This document shows, piece by piece, positions 23,190 to 30,973 of a stretch of 41,425 bases of DNA. Source of the stretch: a virus. The DNA is taken from positions 1 to 41,425 of IMG/VR virus record IMGVR_UViG_3300031951_000401, one strand, 5' to 3'. Each line of letters starts with the position of its first letter. The first letter of the stretch is position 1. The notes under the pieces were generated by a model. It did no database searches. It was given only the letters and a program-made list of their open reading frames with translations, and was not told the DNA's origin. The position numbers and the translations under genes were made by a program.

Positions 23190-23522
23190 TCATTTGATCC
23201 CTGTGATCTCCTTGGCAATGGAGTCGACAAAGATCCACACCATGTGATTAACCATGCCGCGAACACTTGTGCTGTTGTTGGAGAACTTATCTAGCCAAGT
23301 GTCGCCGTACTTATCGTAGAAGAAGTCTTCTACTTCATCCTCAAACTCAATGAAGAAGTCCCACGTATCGTGATAATACGCGAGCTTATTCGGTGCCATA
23401 CATGCACAACCACGCAGTGCAATGTCTTGCAAGTCTTCGTAGGTAAACAGGCCAGACTCCTCGCCTGACAAGTACTCAACAGCGCGTGGCGCAATGATCT
23501 CAGTGTTGCGAGTTAAAGTCAT
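23190..23522 (-). CDS. Hypothetical acidic protein under leader RNA control
   Basis: 110 aa from ATG 23522 (MTLTRNTEIIAPRAVEYLSG); the frame extends four codons to GTG 23534 but GAGGA lies at the proper distance before the ATG, making it the better start. The product is acidic and aromatic (WDFFIEFEDEVEDFFYDKYGD near residues 54-74). Not recognised. The Shine-Dalgarno sequence is inside the 3' arm of a hairpin (23530-23545), part of a leader that also occurs before the gene at 23915. Confidence 0.78.
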   Translation of the reverse strand: MTLTRNTEIIAPRAVEYLSGEESGLFTYEDLQDIALRGCACMAPNKLAYYHDTWDFFIEFEDEVEDFFYDKYGDTWLDKFSNNSTSVRGMVNHMVWIFVDSIAKEITGIK

Positions 23523-23529
23523 AACAATC

Positions 23530-23626
23530 CTCACGAAGAGGTGAGTGCTAACACAATGAGGGAGAACCCCTCATGTAACTAACCCGAACTGTTGTGCAGT
23601 CCGGGAATAGCTACAGGAGAGAATCA
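23530..23626 (-). promoter_or_regulatory. Structured 5' leader RNA, copy 1
   Basis: On the minus strand, in order: a conserved GATTCTCCT-like box (about 23626-23617), hairpin H2 (23605-23583, 9 bp including one G-U pair, 5-nt loop), hairpin H1 (23573-23557, TGAGGG/CCCTCA), a linker containing GTTAGC, and hairpin H3 (23545-23530, CTCAC/GTGAG, 6-nt loop). The H3 3' arm GTGAG overlaps the ribosome-binding GAGGA of the ATG at 23522. The same architecture with different paired bases recurs at 24181-24254. It probably regulates translation. Confidence 0.65.
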
Positions 23627-23636
23627 GTTAAAGAGA

Positions 23637-23879
23637 TCAGCCGACACTTAGCAGCTCACCAATGGGTTGGCTAAGTAACGCCGACTTGGCTTCCATAACT
23701 GTGCAGAACTCGCCGATAGATTCATTGACAATCTCATTGCCCTTGAACTTGTACACAACGACAGAGTACTTATCCTCTAGGTTCATGTTCCTTGCGATGC
23801 GTCCGAGAGGTACATTGTTAATCGTTGCAGTTAGCCAGTAGATCGTGGGGACTGCAGTCCAGAGTTCAAACTTAATCAT
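23637..23879 (-). CDS. Hypothetical small alpha/beta protein
   Basis: 80 aa: strand-rich start (IKFELWTAVPTIYWLTATIN), a middle with YSVVVYKFKGNE and a helix with AKSALL near the end. Not recognised. It lies between the two genes that have the structured leader, with 35 bases before its ATG and no clear hairpin of the same type. Confidence 0.72.
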   Translation of the reverse strand: MIKFELWTAVPTIYWLTATINNVPLGRIARNMNLEDKYSVVVYKFKGNEIVNESIGEFCTVMEAKSALLSQPIGELLSVG

Positions 23880-23914
23880 GACGAGATTGCGAGGGTGTTA
23901 GTTACAGTGATCAG

Positions 23915-24172
23915 TTAGAAGTAGTTACGGAATAGTTCATGACGACGTGTCCAGTTAGGATTGCAAACGTTGCCATCCTTGGGATCATTCAGACAAGGCC
24001 GTTCTTTATCGGTGTAAACGTAACGGAATCCTTTGTAGTTACCCGTCGTCATTAAGACGTGCTCAAGTGCAGTGATTAAACCTTCCTTTTGCTCGTCGCT
24101 GTAGTCAAGTACCAGCGAGTTGTTGACAAAAACTCGGAACTGTTGCACATCAAAAGTTTTACGCTTGCTCAT
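23915..24172 (-). CDS. Hypothetical protein under leader RNA control
   Basis: 85 aa from ATG 24172 (MSKRKTFDVQQFRVFVNN); GTG 24181 in frame would add three residues, but the arrangement GGTGA then ATG mirrors that of the gene at 23190. The fold appears alpha/beta: FRVFVNNSLVLDYSDEQKEG, then a helix, and KGFRYVYTDKERPC near the C-terminus. Not recognised. It is the first gene of the minus block after the large non-coding region, preceded by leader copy 2. Confidence 0.75.
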   Translation of the reverse strand: MSKRKTFDVQQFRVFVNNSLVLDYSDEQKEGLITALEHVLMTTGNYKGFRYVYTDKERPCLNDPKDGNVCNPNWTRRHELFRNYF

Positions 24173-24180
24173 AACATTCA

Positions 24181-24254
24181 CCAGCTACATGGCTGGCAGC
24201 TAACAACAAAGAGGGAAGAATCCCTCACCGAACCGCGTGGCTCGGGGAGAGAAT
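24181..24254 (-). promoter_or_regulatory. Structured 5' leader RNA, copy 2
   Basis: On the minus strand: conserved box GATTCTCTCC (about 24254-24245), hairpin H2 (24245-24228, CCGAGCC/GGTTCGG with one G-U pair, loop ACGC), hairpin H1 (24226-24211, GAGGGA/TCCCTC, 4-nt loop), linker with GTTAGC, and hairpin H3 (24196-24181, CCAGC/GCTGG, 6-nt loop) whose 3' arm adjoins the GGTGA ribosome-binding sequence of the ATG at 24172. Stems H2 and H3 differ in sequence from copy 1 but pair equally, so the structure is conserved. Confidence 0.68.
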
Positions 24255-24263
24255 CTAGTCTGT

Positions 24264-25343
24264 GATCAAGAATGATCCTACTGGATCAAACTCAATACTT
24301 AACCTGGACAAAGCTAGTAGTTAACAGGCTCCGCCCTGTTACAGTTAGGAACTGCTGCTCCAAACTAAATTAAACGCATTGTGTTAGTTACAGAGTACAG
24401 ATTGCCACCTATTGCACGGATTGAACCGCCATCGCCGGACAACGACCGGGTGAGGTTCGCTCACAACTGTGTCCAGCGTACCTGCACTAAGGACAGTTAC
24501 TCTGGACAAAGCCTGCAGGCAGACAAACTGAACTCTGTAACTAGCACTTGCCACGGTGACGAATACCGTTGCGTCGCTAAATGTAGAGAACGACTCTACT
24601 GATCAGTTCTTTATGCCAACCAGTCACCTAGTTAAAGGTGCCAGCTGACAACGTATACGTTGACAAGTTCGGCATCGTGCACACTTAGCCGGTCGGGTTG
24701 CAACCGTAGTGTGCTCGGGGGATCGCTCGCGCCCCTAGTTCCATCTTGTGACGATGCCTGTTATGAAGAACAGTTAGCTATGCCTTAGGCTTTCCGTGCA
24801 AACTATCTCAGCACAGCTAACTTATTCAGTTGTCAAGGTTCTTTCACCTAGTTACCTACTACAACTCTCGCCGCACTCGTTCCGGCACACCATGCCTGCC
24901 CTTGCCTACACTTCGGGGAAGTACTCCCTACCATCAGCGGCAGACGCGCGGGGCCAGTTCGGCCGTCGCGAAAGTTGATTCAGTTGTCCAGGTGCCCTGG
25001 TGGCGTGGCTCTCGCCCCGTTCCTCCAGTGACCTAAAGGTAACCCCCATCGGCGCATCCCGTCAAGCCCTTAGGCGGTCGGTCACCAAAAGCACACAGAG
25101 CACAGTCAGCTAGCTAGCTAAAGGAAAGCGCGCAGGCGCACGCGCTAGCACCACGTCTGCCCTTTAGTCAAGCGGCTTCATAGTCTGAATTCTCTTTAGT
25201 TAAAGGGGGCACCCTCCCCCTGTCAGTGAAAAGAATAGAACAAGAGCTTGAGTTTGTAATACATAGCGATTGCTATTTGATTCGTTATACAAACTCAGCT
25301 CCCCCGCACCCGCGCGTCTGTACGCAATGTGCCCCTTTTTTTT
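24264..25343. ncRNA. Candidate large structured non-coding RNA region
   Basis: No credible gene lies between 24182 and 25476. The region holds a dense chain of perfect stems, among them 24322-24328/24335-24341 (7 bp), 24342-24346/24350-24354, 24450-24454/24460-24464, 24553-24557/24565-24569, 24583-24588/24594-24599, 24625-24629/24636-24640, a long-range stem 24671-24678/24751-24758 (8 bp) enclosing 24679-24685/24708-24714 (7 bp), a three-way junction closed by 24772-24779/24815-24822 (8 bp), 24988-24992/24996-25000, 25028-25033/25080-25085, 25127-25132/25141-25146 and 25250-25258/25288-25296 (extended by 25244-25248/25297-25301). A plus-strand terminator at 25306-25343 would suit a plus-strand transcript. 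Large ornate phage RNAs of the GOLLD or ROOL kind are the nearest known analogues. Strand and limits are uncertain. Confidence 0.55.
25306..25343 (+). terminator. Probable plus-strand terminator of the RNA region
   Basis: GCAC (25306-25309) pairs with GTGC (25329-25332) and inside it GCGT (25314-25317) with ACGC (25322-25325) around a CTGT loop. Three C residues and eight T residues (25336-25343) follow. The stem is imperfect, but the T-run supports termination of plus-strand transcription. Confidence 0.5.
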
Positions 25344-25446
25344 AATTGTGTGCGTTAGACGTCGCCCCCGGCGAGAACCCTTTGTGAATCTTGCTGGAAA
25401 ATAGGGGGTAAAAGTTTTAGTGTCAGCATACAAACAGGCCCCCGAC

Positions 25447-25472
25447 AAAAAAAAATCGCCCGCGTGGGGCGA
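25447..25472 (-). terminator. Rho-independent terminator
   Basis: On the minus strand TCGCCC (25472-25467) pairs with GGGCGA (25461-25456), loop of five, followed by nine T residues. It lies just after the stop of the 63-aa gene at 25477, separating the genes at 25.5-26.1 kb from the non-coding region. Confidence 0.88.
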
Positions 25473-25476
25473 CAGG

Positions 25477-25668
25477 TCAAACTTTTTCGGCTTCTATAAG
25501 AAAATCTTTGAGGAATTTTACGTAACTTCGTAGCAATTCGGCTGCTATTAAGTGTTTATGGTCTTTTGAGCGGAAATAAAATGCGTTGTGCTGGTCAACA
25601 GCGTCTAGTGCTGTTTTAATGACCCCGTTCCACGGCTCGCGTGTAGGGGTATTCCACTCCCGTGCCAC
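25477..25668 (-). CDS. Small helical hypothetical protein
   Basis: 63 aa from GTG 25668. The sequence begins MAREWNTPTREPWNGVIKTA and has two helices, the second ending in LLRSYVKFLKDFLIEAEKV. Short proteins with a W-rich start and two helices are common in phage early regions; the function is unknown. It is followed by a strong terminator. Confidence 0.72.
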   Translation of the reverse strand: MAREWNTPTREPWNGVIKTALDAVDQHNAFYFRSKDHKHLIAAELLRSYVKFLKDFLIEAEKV

Positions 25669-25714
25669 GGAGGGGAGGTCAGAGTACTTATTTATGCTAA
25701 GACGGGCAGGTTAA

Positions 25715-26059
25715 CTACAGTTTTTCAAAACGAAAGTAAATTTGAGCGGGAAAATAGTCGAAAAACGCCAATGTAGCGGGACACAGCCACCCCTCTTCGC
25801 CGTTCCATTCGTACCAAGCACCGTCGAACTCTTCGCGAACCTGATTTAGCGCCCCGTGGACCTCAGGAAATTCCTGTTCCGCGAACAAGACTCTGTAATT
25901 TTTGCCGTCTTCGTACAAAGAGTTGTTTTCCAGAACAGTGTTTATGATTTCAGGAATGCCTAGAACAAAAGGTTCGTGTACTAATTCGCGTTTTAGATCT
26001 GTAAAGCACCAAGTTCCGTTAAACTGATAAATTTCGATGCAGAGCATTGCGTTGGCCAT
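25715..26059 (-). CDS. Conserved phage hypothetical with GWLCPA motif
   Basis: 114 aa. The pattern WCFTDLKRELVHEPFVLGI, YRVLFAEQEFPEV, GAWYEWNGEEGWLCPATL and FFDYFPAQIYFRFEKL follows a beta-rich protein type seen widely in phages and bacteria (small proteins with EPFV and GWLCPAL motifs), function unknown. It is the first minus gene left of the divergent intergenic space to the late block. Confidence 0.8.
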   Translation of the reverse strand: MANAMLCIEIYQFNGTWCFTDLKRELVHEPFVLGIPEIINTVLENNSLYEDGKNYRVLFAEQEFPEVHGALNQVREEFDGAWYEWNGEEGWLCPATLAFFDYFPAQIYFRFEKL

Positions 26060-26131
26060 GTGCTTTTGATGTGATGCAGTGCTATGGTAGCACGCCCGTT
26101 GTCCTGCGAGAGTCGAATATTTATAGAATTT

Positions 26132-26140
26132 TGGTATGAT
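26132..26140 (+). promoter_or_regulatory. Possible late promoter with extended -10
   Basis: TGGTATGAT (26132-26140) is an extended -10 element (TGn followed by TATGAT) 23 bases before the GTG of the 984-aa late gene, within an A/T-rich divergent intergenic stretch (26060-26163). No good -35 is seen, as is usual for extended -10 promoters. Confidence 0.4.
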
Positions 26141-26163
26141 GGGAGAAGATTAGTGGCGGCGCC

Positions 26164-29118
26164 GTGAATTCATCTGGTGTTGGGTTAACGCCCCCTCGTA
26201 CACCGATTGAACGGCTGCCTGAACTGGCGCGTAAGCTGCAGTCAACGTATAACGTTGATCAAAATGCTCTTCGCCAATTTTTATTTCAAAGTGCTTTAGA
26301 TGAAGGTGAGCTTGATGACGCACTTTCACAGATTTATCCTGATTTAGACCCTGAAGACGCTGCGACTGTAACTTCAGTTTCAGATTTTCAGAACTATTTG
26401 CCTTTCGAAGGCTTTGATATTGACCCGGACAACGAATCACTTAACGCTTATCGTCTTGCTGCGGAGAGTCCTAAAGCCAGACAATTTGTCGAGCAGAACA
26501 ACGATTTAGGGACCTTGCTCCCTGGCGGCAGCGTGGAGACTGCCCGAGATGCGTATTTGCAAGCCATAAACTCTGGCGCACTGACTCCAGAGGCCCGCAA
26601 CACTCTTCGCTACGCGGGCGAATCCAGATTTTTATCCAATGCAAATTACAATGCGGACTCCGGTGAAGCTTTAAATAATCTGTTGCAAGCCTATACTGAT
26701 AGGTTTGATACAGATTATTCTGCGAATTTAGAAAATGTTGCTGATATTTTAGAGCAAGTAGATGAAGTTATACGTCCTGTTGAGGCTGATCTAGGGGCTA
26801 GAAATGTCTCTTTAAGTTACGCCCAGAGCGATGCCGCGCGGCGTGACCCTTTTGCAACTCGGATTGACAATCGAACTGTTCAGCCTGGGTTGCCTTTTGG
26901 CGGAGGCACTCAAGACATTAGTCAGCGTCTTTCGGCTTTAAGTAGTACTACTCCGCAGACTTTGGAGGAGCTTCGGGCTCAAGTTAATGAGATTCGAGGT
27001 TTACGGCAAGAAGCAGCTACACAACGCTCAGCAGAAACCTTCCCTATTGAAGGTTCGGTGTTGTTGCCGCAGGTCCGCGAAGCAATAATTTCAAACCCGA
27101 ATACTAGCGGCAGACGAGTTAACTATTTGGTACAAGCTGCTGAGAATGCGGCGCGAGATCCCAATCGGAACTCTCTTTACCAGGTACAACGAGATTTGAG
27201 CCAACAAGAGGCTCAAGGACTAGGAGCGGAAGAAACGCTCCGAACAGTCAACATGAGTCCGGCAGAAATCAACCCGTGGTTTGACCCGGTTTCAGCCGGA
27301 GAGTATGTTCAGAATTCATTAGCAGGACTTGGGCTTCAGCTCTCGGAGTCCAAAGAAGCGGCGATCCAGGAAGCTGTAAGCAAACAGGCTGCGGATCTAA
27401 ACAAGTTTGTTGAAAAGTATCCGGAGGTTGGTCCGTACCTTCAGGGTGCATTGGGTAATCCGACTCCTAAGATCGAGCGAGACATCAACAAACTCGCGCC
27501 GTATCTTGATTTAGAGCAGGAGATATCTAAGCCTGAGGCACGTCGAAATATTTACAACCTTGCGATGAAGGAGTTGGGCGTACAGCCTTCTTACTTATCA
27601 CAAATTGAACTGGATTACACCAGCGGCGAGACGAGCAAGCAGAGAGAAGCTATTGATCGTTTGATTCAGATGGGTTACGGCGCAGAGCTACAAGCTGGTT
27701 CGTCATCTGCGGTCTCTCGTCGTATGCCCGTTGTTGGCGGCGGTGGTTACGCAACAGGACAGGAACTGCGTGATGCTCTTTCTTCTATTAACGAGCGTGC
27801 CGTTGAGTTTGAAAAATTAGCCAAGATACCTGCGACTACTTCGGCGGGTCCTAGCTCCGGTCCTCTGGGAATTCGAAATCCAAACTTGGGCAAAGTTCCT
27901 TCGGTTGCTTCGTTCTCTTACGACCCAGATACAAATACAGCTCGTCCTGATCCAGCCGGCGAATACGGCATTCGAGTCAATACGAGCACTGATCCGGCTC
28001 GCATTCGGTTGGGCGAGAATCTCGGCGGGCTTTCTGAGATGTCTAGGAATGCCCTTAAGTTTATGCAGGATAATCCTGTAACTCAAAGGTCTAGTGTTTC
28101 TTTTGAAACGAGCACTCCAACTTCTGGGTTCGACTACAGCGCTAAGGACATTCCGGCGCCTGTGTTCGAACAGATGAACAAGTTCATCACGGAAAATGTC
28201 CTGCGGAATATGCGTCCAGGGATGATCCTGGAAAATTCTCCGTTAAGTTCGGGCGATTTGGCCCGGTTACGGGAGGATCAAGGAAAATCTTTGAGTGAGA
28301 GCTCTATTCTTCGTCGCCAAGAAGAATTCCGGGGGCAACAGCCCAACCGCCGTGGAGCAGCATACCGTTCTGTCGGTTTTGGCCCTCTTACAGAACAAGG
28401 CAGTCAGATGTTGTATATGAACAGTGAGGGCAATATTGTTCCTCTTCAAGTTGCTCGCCCCGCAGCTTCTCTGACCGGCGGTGTCGCTATTCTTCCTAAC
28501 CCTTTACGTGCCGAAGTTACGCAGTCCCGTGAACCGCTGACAGCCAAAGCGTATTACTCTACAGATCCTGTATCTGCTGCTGCGCAGGGTGCAGGTGAGT
28601 ACGTTCGGGCTCTGCGGCGCACGCCTGCTGCTTTGTTGCCTGGTGCTGCAGATCTGATTCCTAGCCCCGAGGCCATTCAAACTGGATATCGCGAAGGGCT
28701 TGGACCTATGGCCCAGCAAATGGGCACGGAGTTTGTGCAGAGTTTGCCGCAGGCGGCTGCCTATTCTGCTGCTCTGGCCGCTGTACCGGTATTAGCTCCC
28801 GGTGTGGGAGCAGGTATGGTCGGCACTGCGGGCGCTAGGGCACTGAACGAAGTAGTGCGCCAGGAAACCGGAGAGGGCATCGTGCCTAAGCTGCGTCAGG
28901 CCCTCGGTACCGCGCCTCGAACCGGCGTGGCCAGTCCTGCTCGTACAGGTCCACAGCCGTTAACTGCGCAAGTCCGTCCTTTGACTCAGGCACAACGAAC
29001 CGAACAGCAACGTCAGCAAAATCGTTCTGAGTTGCAACGGCGATTGGAGTTGGCTGGCCAGCGTTGGAATCCAGGCAAATTTGAGTTTGGTTTATCCGAG
29101 TTGTTACGTGGGCGGTAG
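26164..29118 (+). CDS. Large virion-type protein (984 aa)
   Basis: First gene of the plus-strand late block, with GTG start at 26164. The protein is long, hydrophilic, rich in Gln, Glu, Ser and Pro, and mostly helical with repeated short motifs, without enzyme signatures. Toward the C-terminus (about residues 855-900) there is an Ala/Gly/Pro-rich hydrophobic stretch (AAYSAALAAVPVLAPGVGAG) that could insert into membranes; the last 60 residues are Arg/Gln-rich. These features resemble large internal or ejection proteins of phage particles. Its position directly upstream of fibre-type genes supports a virion role. Exact function is not shown. Confidence 0.85.
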   Translation: MNSSGVGLTPPRTPIERLPELARKLQSTYNVDQNALRQFLFQSALDEGELDDALSQIYPDLDPEDAATVTSVSDFQNYLPFEGFDIDPDNESLNAYRLAAESPKARQFVEQNNDLGTLLPGGSVETARDAYLQAINSGALTPEARNTLRYAGESRFLSNANYNADSGEALNNLLQAYTDRFDTDYSANLENVADILEQVDEVIRPVEADLGARNVSLSYAQSDAARRDPFATRIDNRTVQPGLPFGGGTQDISQRLSALSSTTPQTLEELRAQVNEIRGLRQEAATQRSAETFPIEGSVLLPQVREAIISNPNTSGRRVNYLVQAAENAARDPNRNSLYQVQRDLSQQEAQGLGAEETLRTVNMSPAEINPWFDPVSAGEYVQNSLAGLGLQLSESKEAAIQEAVSKQAADLNKFVEKYPEVGPYLQGALGNPTPKIERDINKLAPYLDLEQEISKPEARRNIYNLAMKELGVQPSYLSQIELDYTSGETSKQREAIDRLIQMGYGAELQAGSSSAVSRRMPVVGGGGYATGQELRDALSSINERAVEFEKLAKIPATTSAGPSSGPLGIRNPNLGKVPSVASFSYDPDTNTARPDPAGEYGIRVNTSTDPARIRLGENLGGLSEMSRNALKFMQDNPVTQRSSVSFETSTPTSGFDYSAKDIPAPVFEQMNKFITENVLRNMRPGMILENSPLSSGDLARLREDQGKSLSESSILRRQEEFRGQQPNRRGAAYRSVGFGPLTEQGSQMLYMNSEGNIVPLQVARPAASLTGGVAILPNPLRAEVTQSREPLTAKAYYSTDPVSAAAQGAGEYVRALRRTPAALLPGAADLIPSPEAIQTGYREGLGPMAQQMGTEFVQSLPQAAAYSAALAAVPVLAPGVGAGMVGTAGARALNEVVRQETGEGIVPKLRQALGTAPRTGVASPARTGPQPLTAQVRPLTQAQRTEQQRQQNRSELQRRLELAGQRWNPGKFEFGLSELLRGR

Positions 29119-29139
29119 TGTACAGCTGTCTGTTAGTTG

Positions 29140-29188
29140 AGTAAGCACCGGTTTGTTTGAGAACAATATTGCCGGTGTTTGACTTACT
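29140..29188. promoter_or_regulatory. Long hairpin between late genes
   Basis: AGTAAG (29140-29145) pairs with CTTACT (29183-29188) and CACCGG (29146-29151) with CCGGTG (29172-29177), leaving a five-base bulge on one side and a 20-base loop. It follows the 984-aa gene and precedes an ATTTAAAC motif at 29189. It may protect the mRNA end or act as a weak terminator; there is no immediate T-run. Confidence 0.5.
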
Positions 29189-29227
29189 ATTTAAACGTCG
29201 GTTTTTATTTGTCGCTGAGAATTAAGT

Positions 29228-29710
29228 ATGTCGACTCGTAAGAATTTAGTCTCGGCTTTAGAGTTTAACCGCTTAAGTCAAAATCTTGTCAATTTAAACG
29301 ATACGCGAGAAGTAACGGCAAATGATATCTTCTTAGTGCTCGACTTAAATGAGGTCCAGGCTCTTGCGCAACCTAAAGCAATTACTCTTAGCGGCATACA
29401 AAATTCGTTAAGTAAATTACCTGTTTATTACGCAACTACAACTGTTACTGATTCTTTTTATTCTTTAAATAGCACTGATTACTATATTGGCGTTAATTAT
29501 TCGGGTGTTTGTACAGTTGTTTTACCTTCTGGAACGGACACCGGCCGCGTGGTTATTGTCAAAGATGAAAGCGGTGCGGCTGGAACCGGTGTAAACAGAA
29601 ACATTCGTATCTCCGGATCGGCTCAAATTGATGGTCAAGCTGAAGCTATACTCAGTTATGACTACGGGTCTCTGACCTTTATATACCGTGACGGTTGGAG
29701 AATAATCTAA
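29228..29710 (+). CDS. Tail/fibre-type structural protein (160 aa)
   Basis: Starts with a helical N-terminus (MSTRKNLVSALEFNRLSQNL) followed by a beta-rich C-terminus with DYYIGVNYSGVCTVVLPSG, GRVVIVKDESGAAG and RNIRISGSAQIDG, a pattern I know from tail-fibre and baseplate proteins in which a stabilising sheet repeats short strands. The end SLTFIYRDGWRII is typical of such domains. It overlaps the next gene by one base (TAATG), so the pair is probably a functional unit. Confidence 0.8.
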   Translation: MSTRKNLVSALEFNRLSQNLVNLNDTREVTANDIFLVLDLNEVQALAQPKAITLSGIQNSLSKLPVYYATTTVTDSFYSLNSTDYYIGVNYSGVCTVVLPSGTDTGRVVIVKDESGAAGTGVNRNIRISGSAQIDGQAEAILSYDYGSLTFIYRDGWRII

Positions 29711-30921
29711 TGTCCCATCTTTTTCAACAATCTCGCGACACTTGGACTAGCAAAGACCAATTAAAAACTGTCGGTCAAGACGTCATCTTTTTCAACACGT
29801 TTCAGTACGGAAAAGAGACTGATGTTTGGGATGAATCAACGTCGACCGGCGGCGCAGCAGTTCACGACGCAAATAACAGCGGCGTGACTTTGACTGTTAC
29901 TTCTACAATAAATTCTGAGGTTGTTCGTCAGACTCGTAACGTTGTTCGTTATGTTCCTGGTCGTTCTGCTGTAATTAGTTTTTCAGTTCGTTTTGGTCTA
30001 CCTGTTACGGGTATACGGCGAAGAATTGGTTTGTTTGATGGGTCTGACGGGTTTTATTTTGAAGACGGCGGAGATGGTAATTATTACTGTTGTGTCATTA
30101 ATTCTTCTGGTGAAGGAGGACCTACACTTCAACGGATTCCCCGAGCAAATTGGAACGGGGATAAACTAGATGGTAATGGACCAAGCGGGGTTACAGCAGA
30201 TCCTGCCGCTCAGCAGTTAGTTGTTTTTCAATATGAATGGTACGGCTCTGGGGCGATTAAATTCGGATGGGTCATAAACGATCAACTTATCATCATACAC
30301 ACTGTATACAACGCAAACATTTTAAAAACAGTGTGGTGCCGCACGCCCTTCCTTCCCATCCGTGTCGAAATTAAAAATTTAACCGGCGGTCAGAGTGGTT
30401 CAACTACACTCTTTCAAGGTTCTAATTCTGTATCTTTAGACGGCGATAGTGGTCAAAAATTGGGTATTGCCGAGAGCATACAGTCTCCTATTACTGGTAC
30501 TACGTTAACTGATGCAAATGTGTATTATCCTCTTTTATCTATTAGATTAAAAAGCACAGCATTGCAAGGAATAGTTCTTCCTACTTTCTTTCAGGTTGCC
30601 ACTTCGGATAATACGAACATTTTTTATAAAGTCGTACGCAATGCTACTCTCAACGGGACGTGGCAAGATATGCCAGATACAAATTCTTTTACACAGTACA
30701 GCACTAATGCGACAGGTGTTTTAACCGGAGGAAGTGTTATTGATTCCGGATTCGTCATTGCCGGCGGCGGAGGTACTGGTGTACGCATTGACAAAGATAC
30801 CGTTTATCAATTAGGTAGATCATCTATGGGCACAGTTAGTGACACAATAACACTTGCTGCCGCTTCGAGTATTGGTAACAAATCTGCTATTGCAACTTTC
30901 ACTTGGATTGAACAGCGATAA
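29710..30921 (+). CDS. Virion structural protein, tail-fibre type (403 aa)
   Basis: ATG 29710 overlaps the previous stop. The sequence is beta-rich throughout: RNVVRYVPGRSAVISFSVRF, RRRIGLFDGSDGFYFEDGGD, NWNGDKLDGNGPSGV, FQYEWYGSGAIKFGWVIND and TPFLPIRVEIKN. This succession (paired with a GRIGxFDxxDGxFFE and NWxxDKLDGxGxSG pattern) recurs in cyanophage and other marine phage structural proteins usually annotated as fibre or structural protein. It probably forms a trimeric or jelly-roll appendage that meets the host surface. No cleavage or lysin motif is seen. Confidence 0.85.
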   Translation: MSHLFQQSRDTWTSKDQLKTVGQDVIFFNTFQYGKETDVWDESTSTGGAAVHDANNSGVTLTVTSTINSEVVRQTRNVVRYVPGRSAVISFSVRFGLPVTGIRRRIGLFDGSDGFYFEDGGDGNYYCCVINSSGEGGPTLQRIPRANWNGDKLDGNGPSGVTADPAAQQLVVFQYEWYGSGAIKFGWVINDQLIIIHTVYNANILKTVWCRTPFLPIRVEIKNLTGGQSGSTTLFQGSNSVSLDGDSGQKLGIAESIQSPITGTTLTDANVYYPLLSIRLKSTALQGIVLPTFFQVATSDNTNIFYKVVRNATLNGTWQDMPDTNSFTQYSTNATGVLTGGSVIDSGFVIAGGGGTGVRIDKDTVYQLGRSSMGTVSDTITLAAASSIGNKSAIATFTWIEQR

Positions 30922-30973
30922 CTGAAGTGTTGGGGTGTTTTGATTTAAACTGTTTAAAGAGTTTTAGCCGGTT

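Noticed and set aside
22829-23266. Minus-strand open frame of 145 codons
   Set aside because: Overlaps three better-supported small genes in another frame, and is rich in Thr, His and Cys without a domain.
24381-24602. Plus-strand open frame of 73 codons in the non-coding region
   Set aside because: It spans five or more perfect hairpins, has an unlikely composition with many Cys and Arg, and neighbouring frames are equally open; the structure explains the sequence better than a gene does.
24660-24688. Consensus -35 TTGACA at 24660-24665
   Set aside because: No acceptable -10 at 16-18 bases (ACTTAG only), and the bases lie in and next to perfect stems of the RNA region.
24796-25036. Two overlapping plus-strand open frames of 60-68 codons
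   Set aside because: Same reasons: they lie across RNA-like stems, have no start signals and show Ser/Arg-rich compositions typical of non-coding frames.
25200-25448. Minus-strand open frame of 82 codons between the terminator and the hairpin region
   Set aside because: It begins inside a strong terminator and crosses a 14-bp stem; its composition does not look like a protein.
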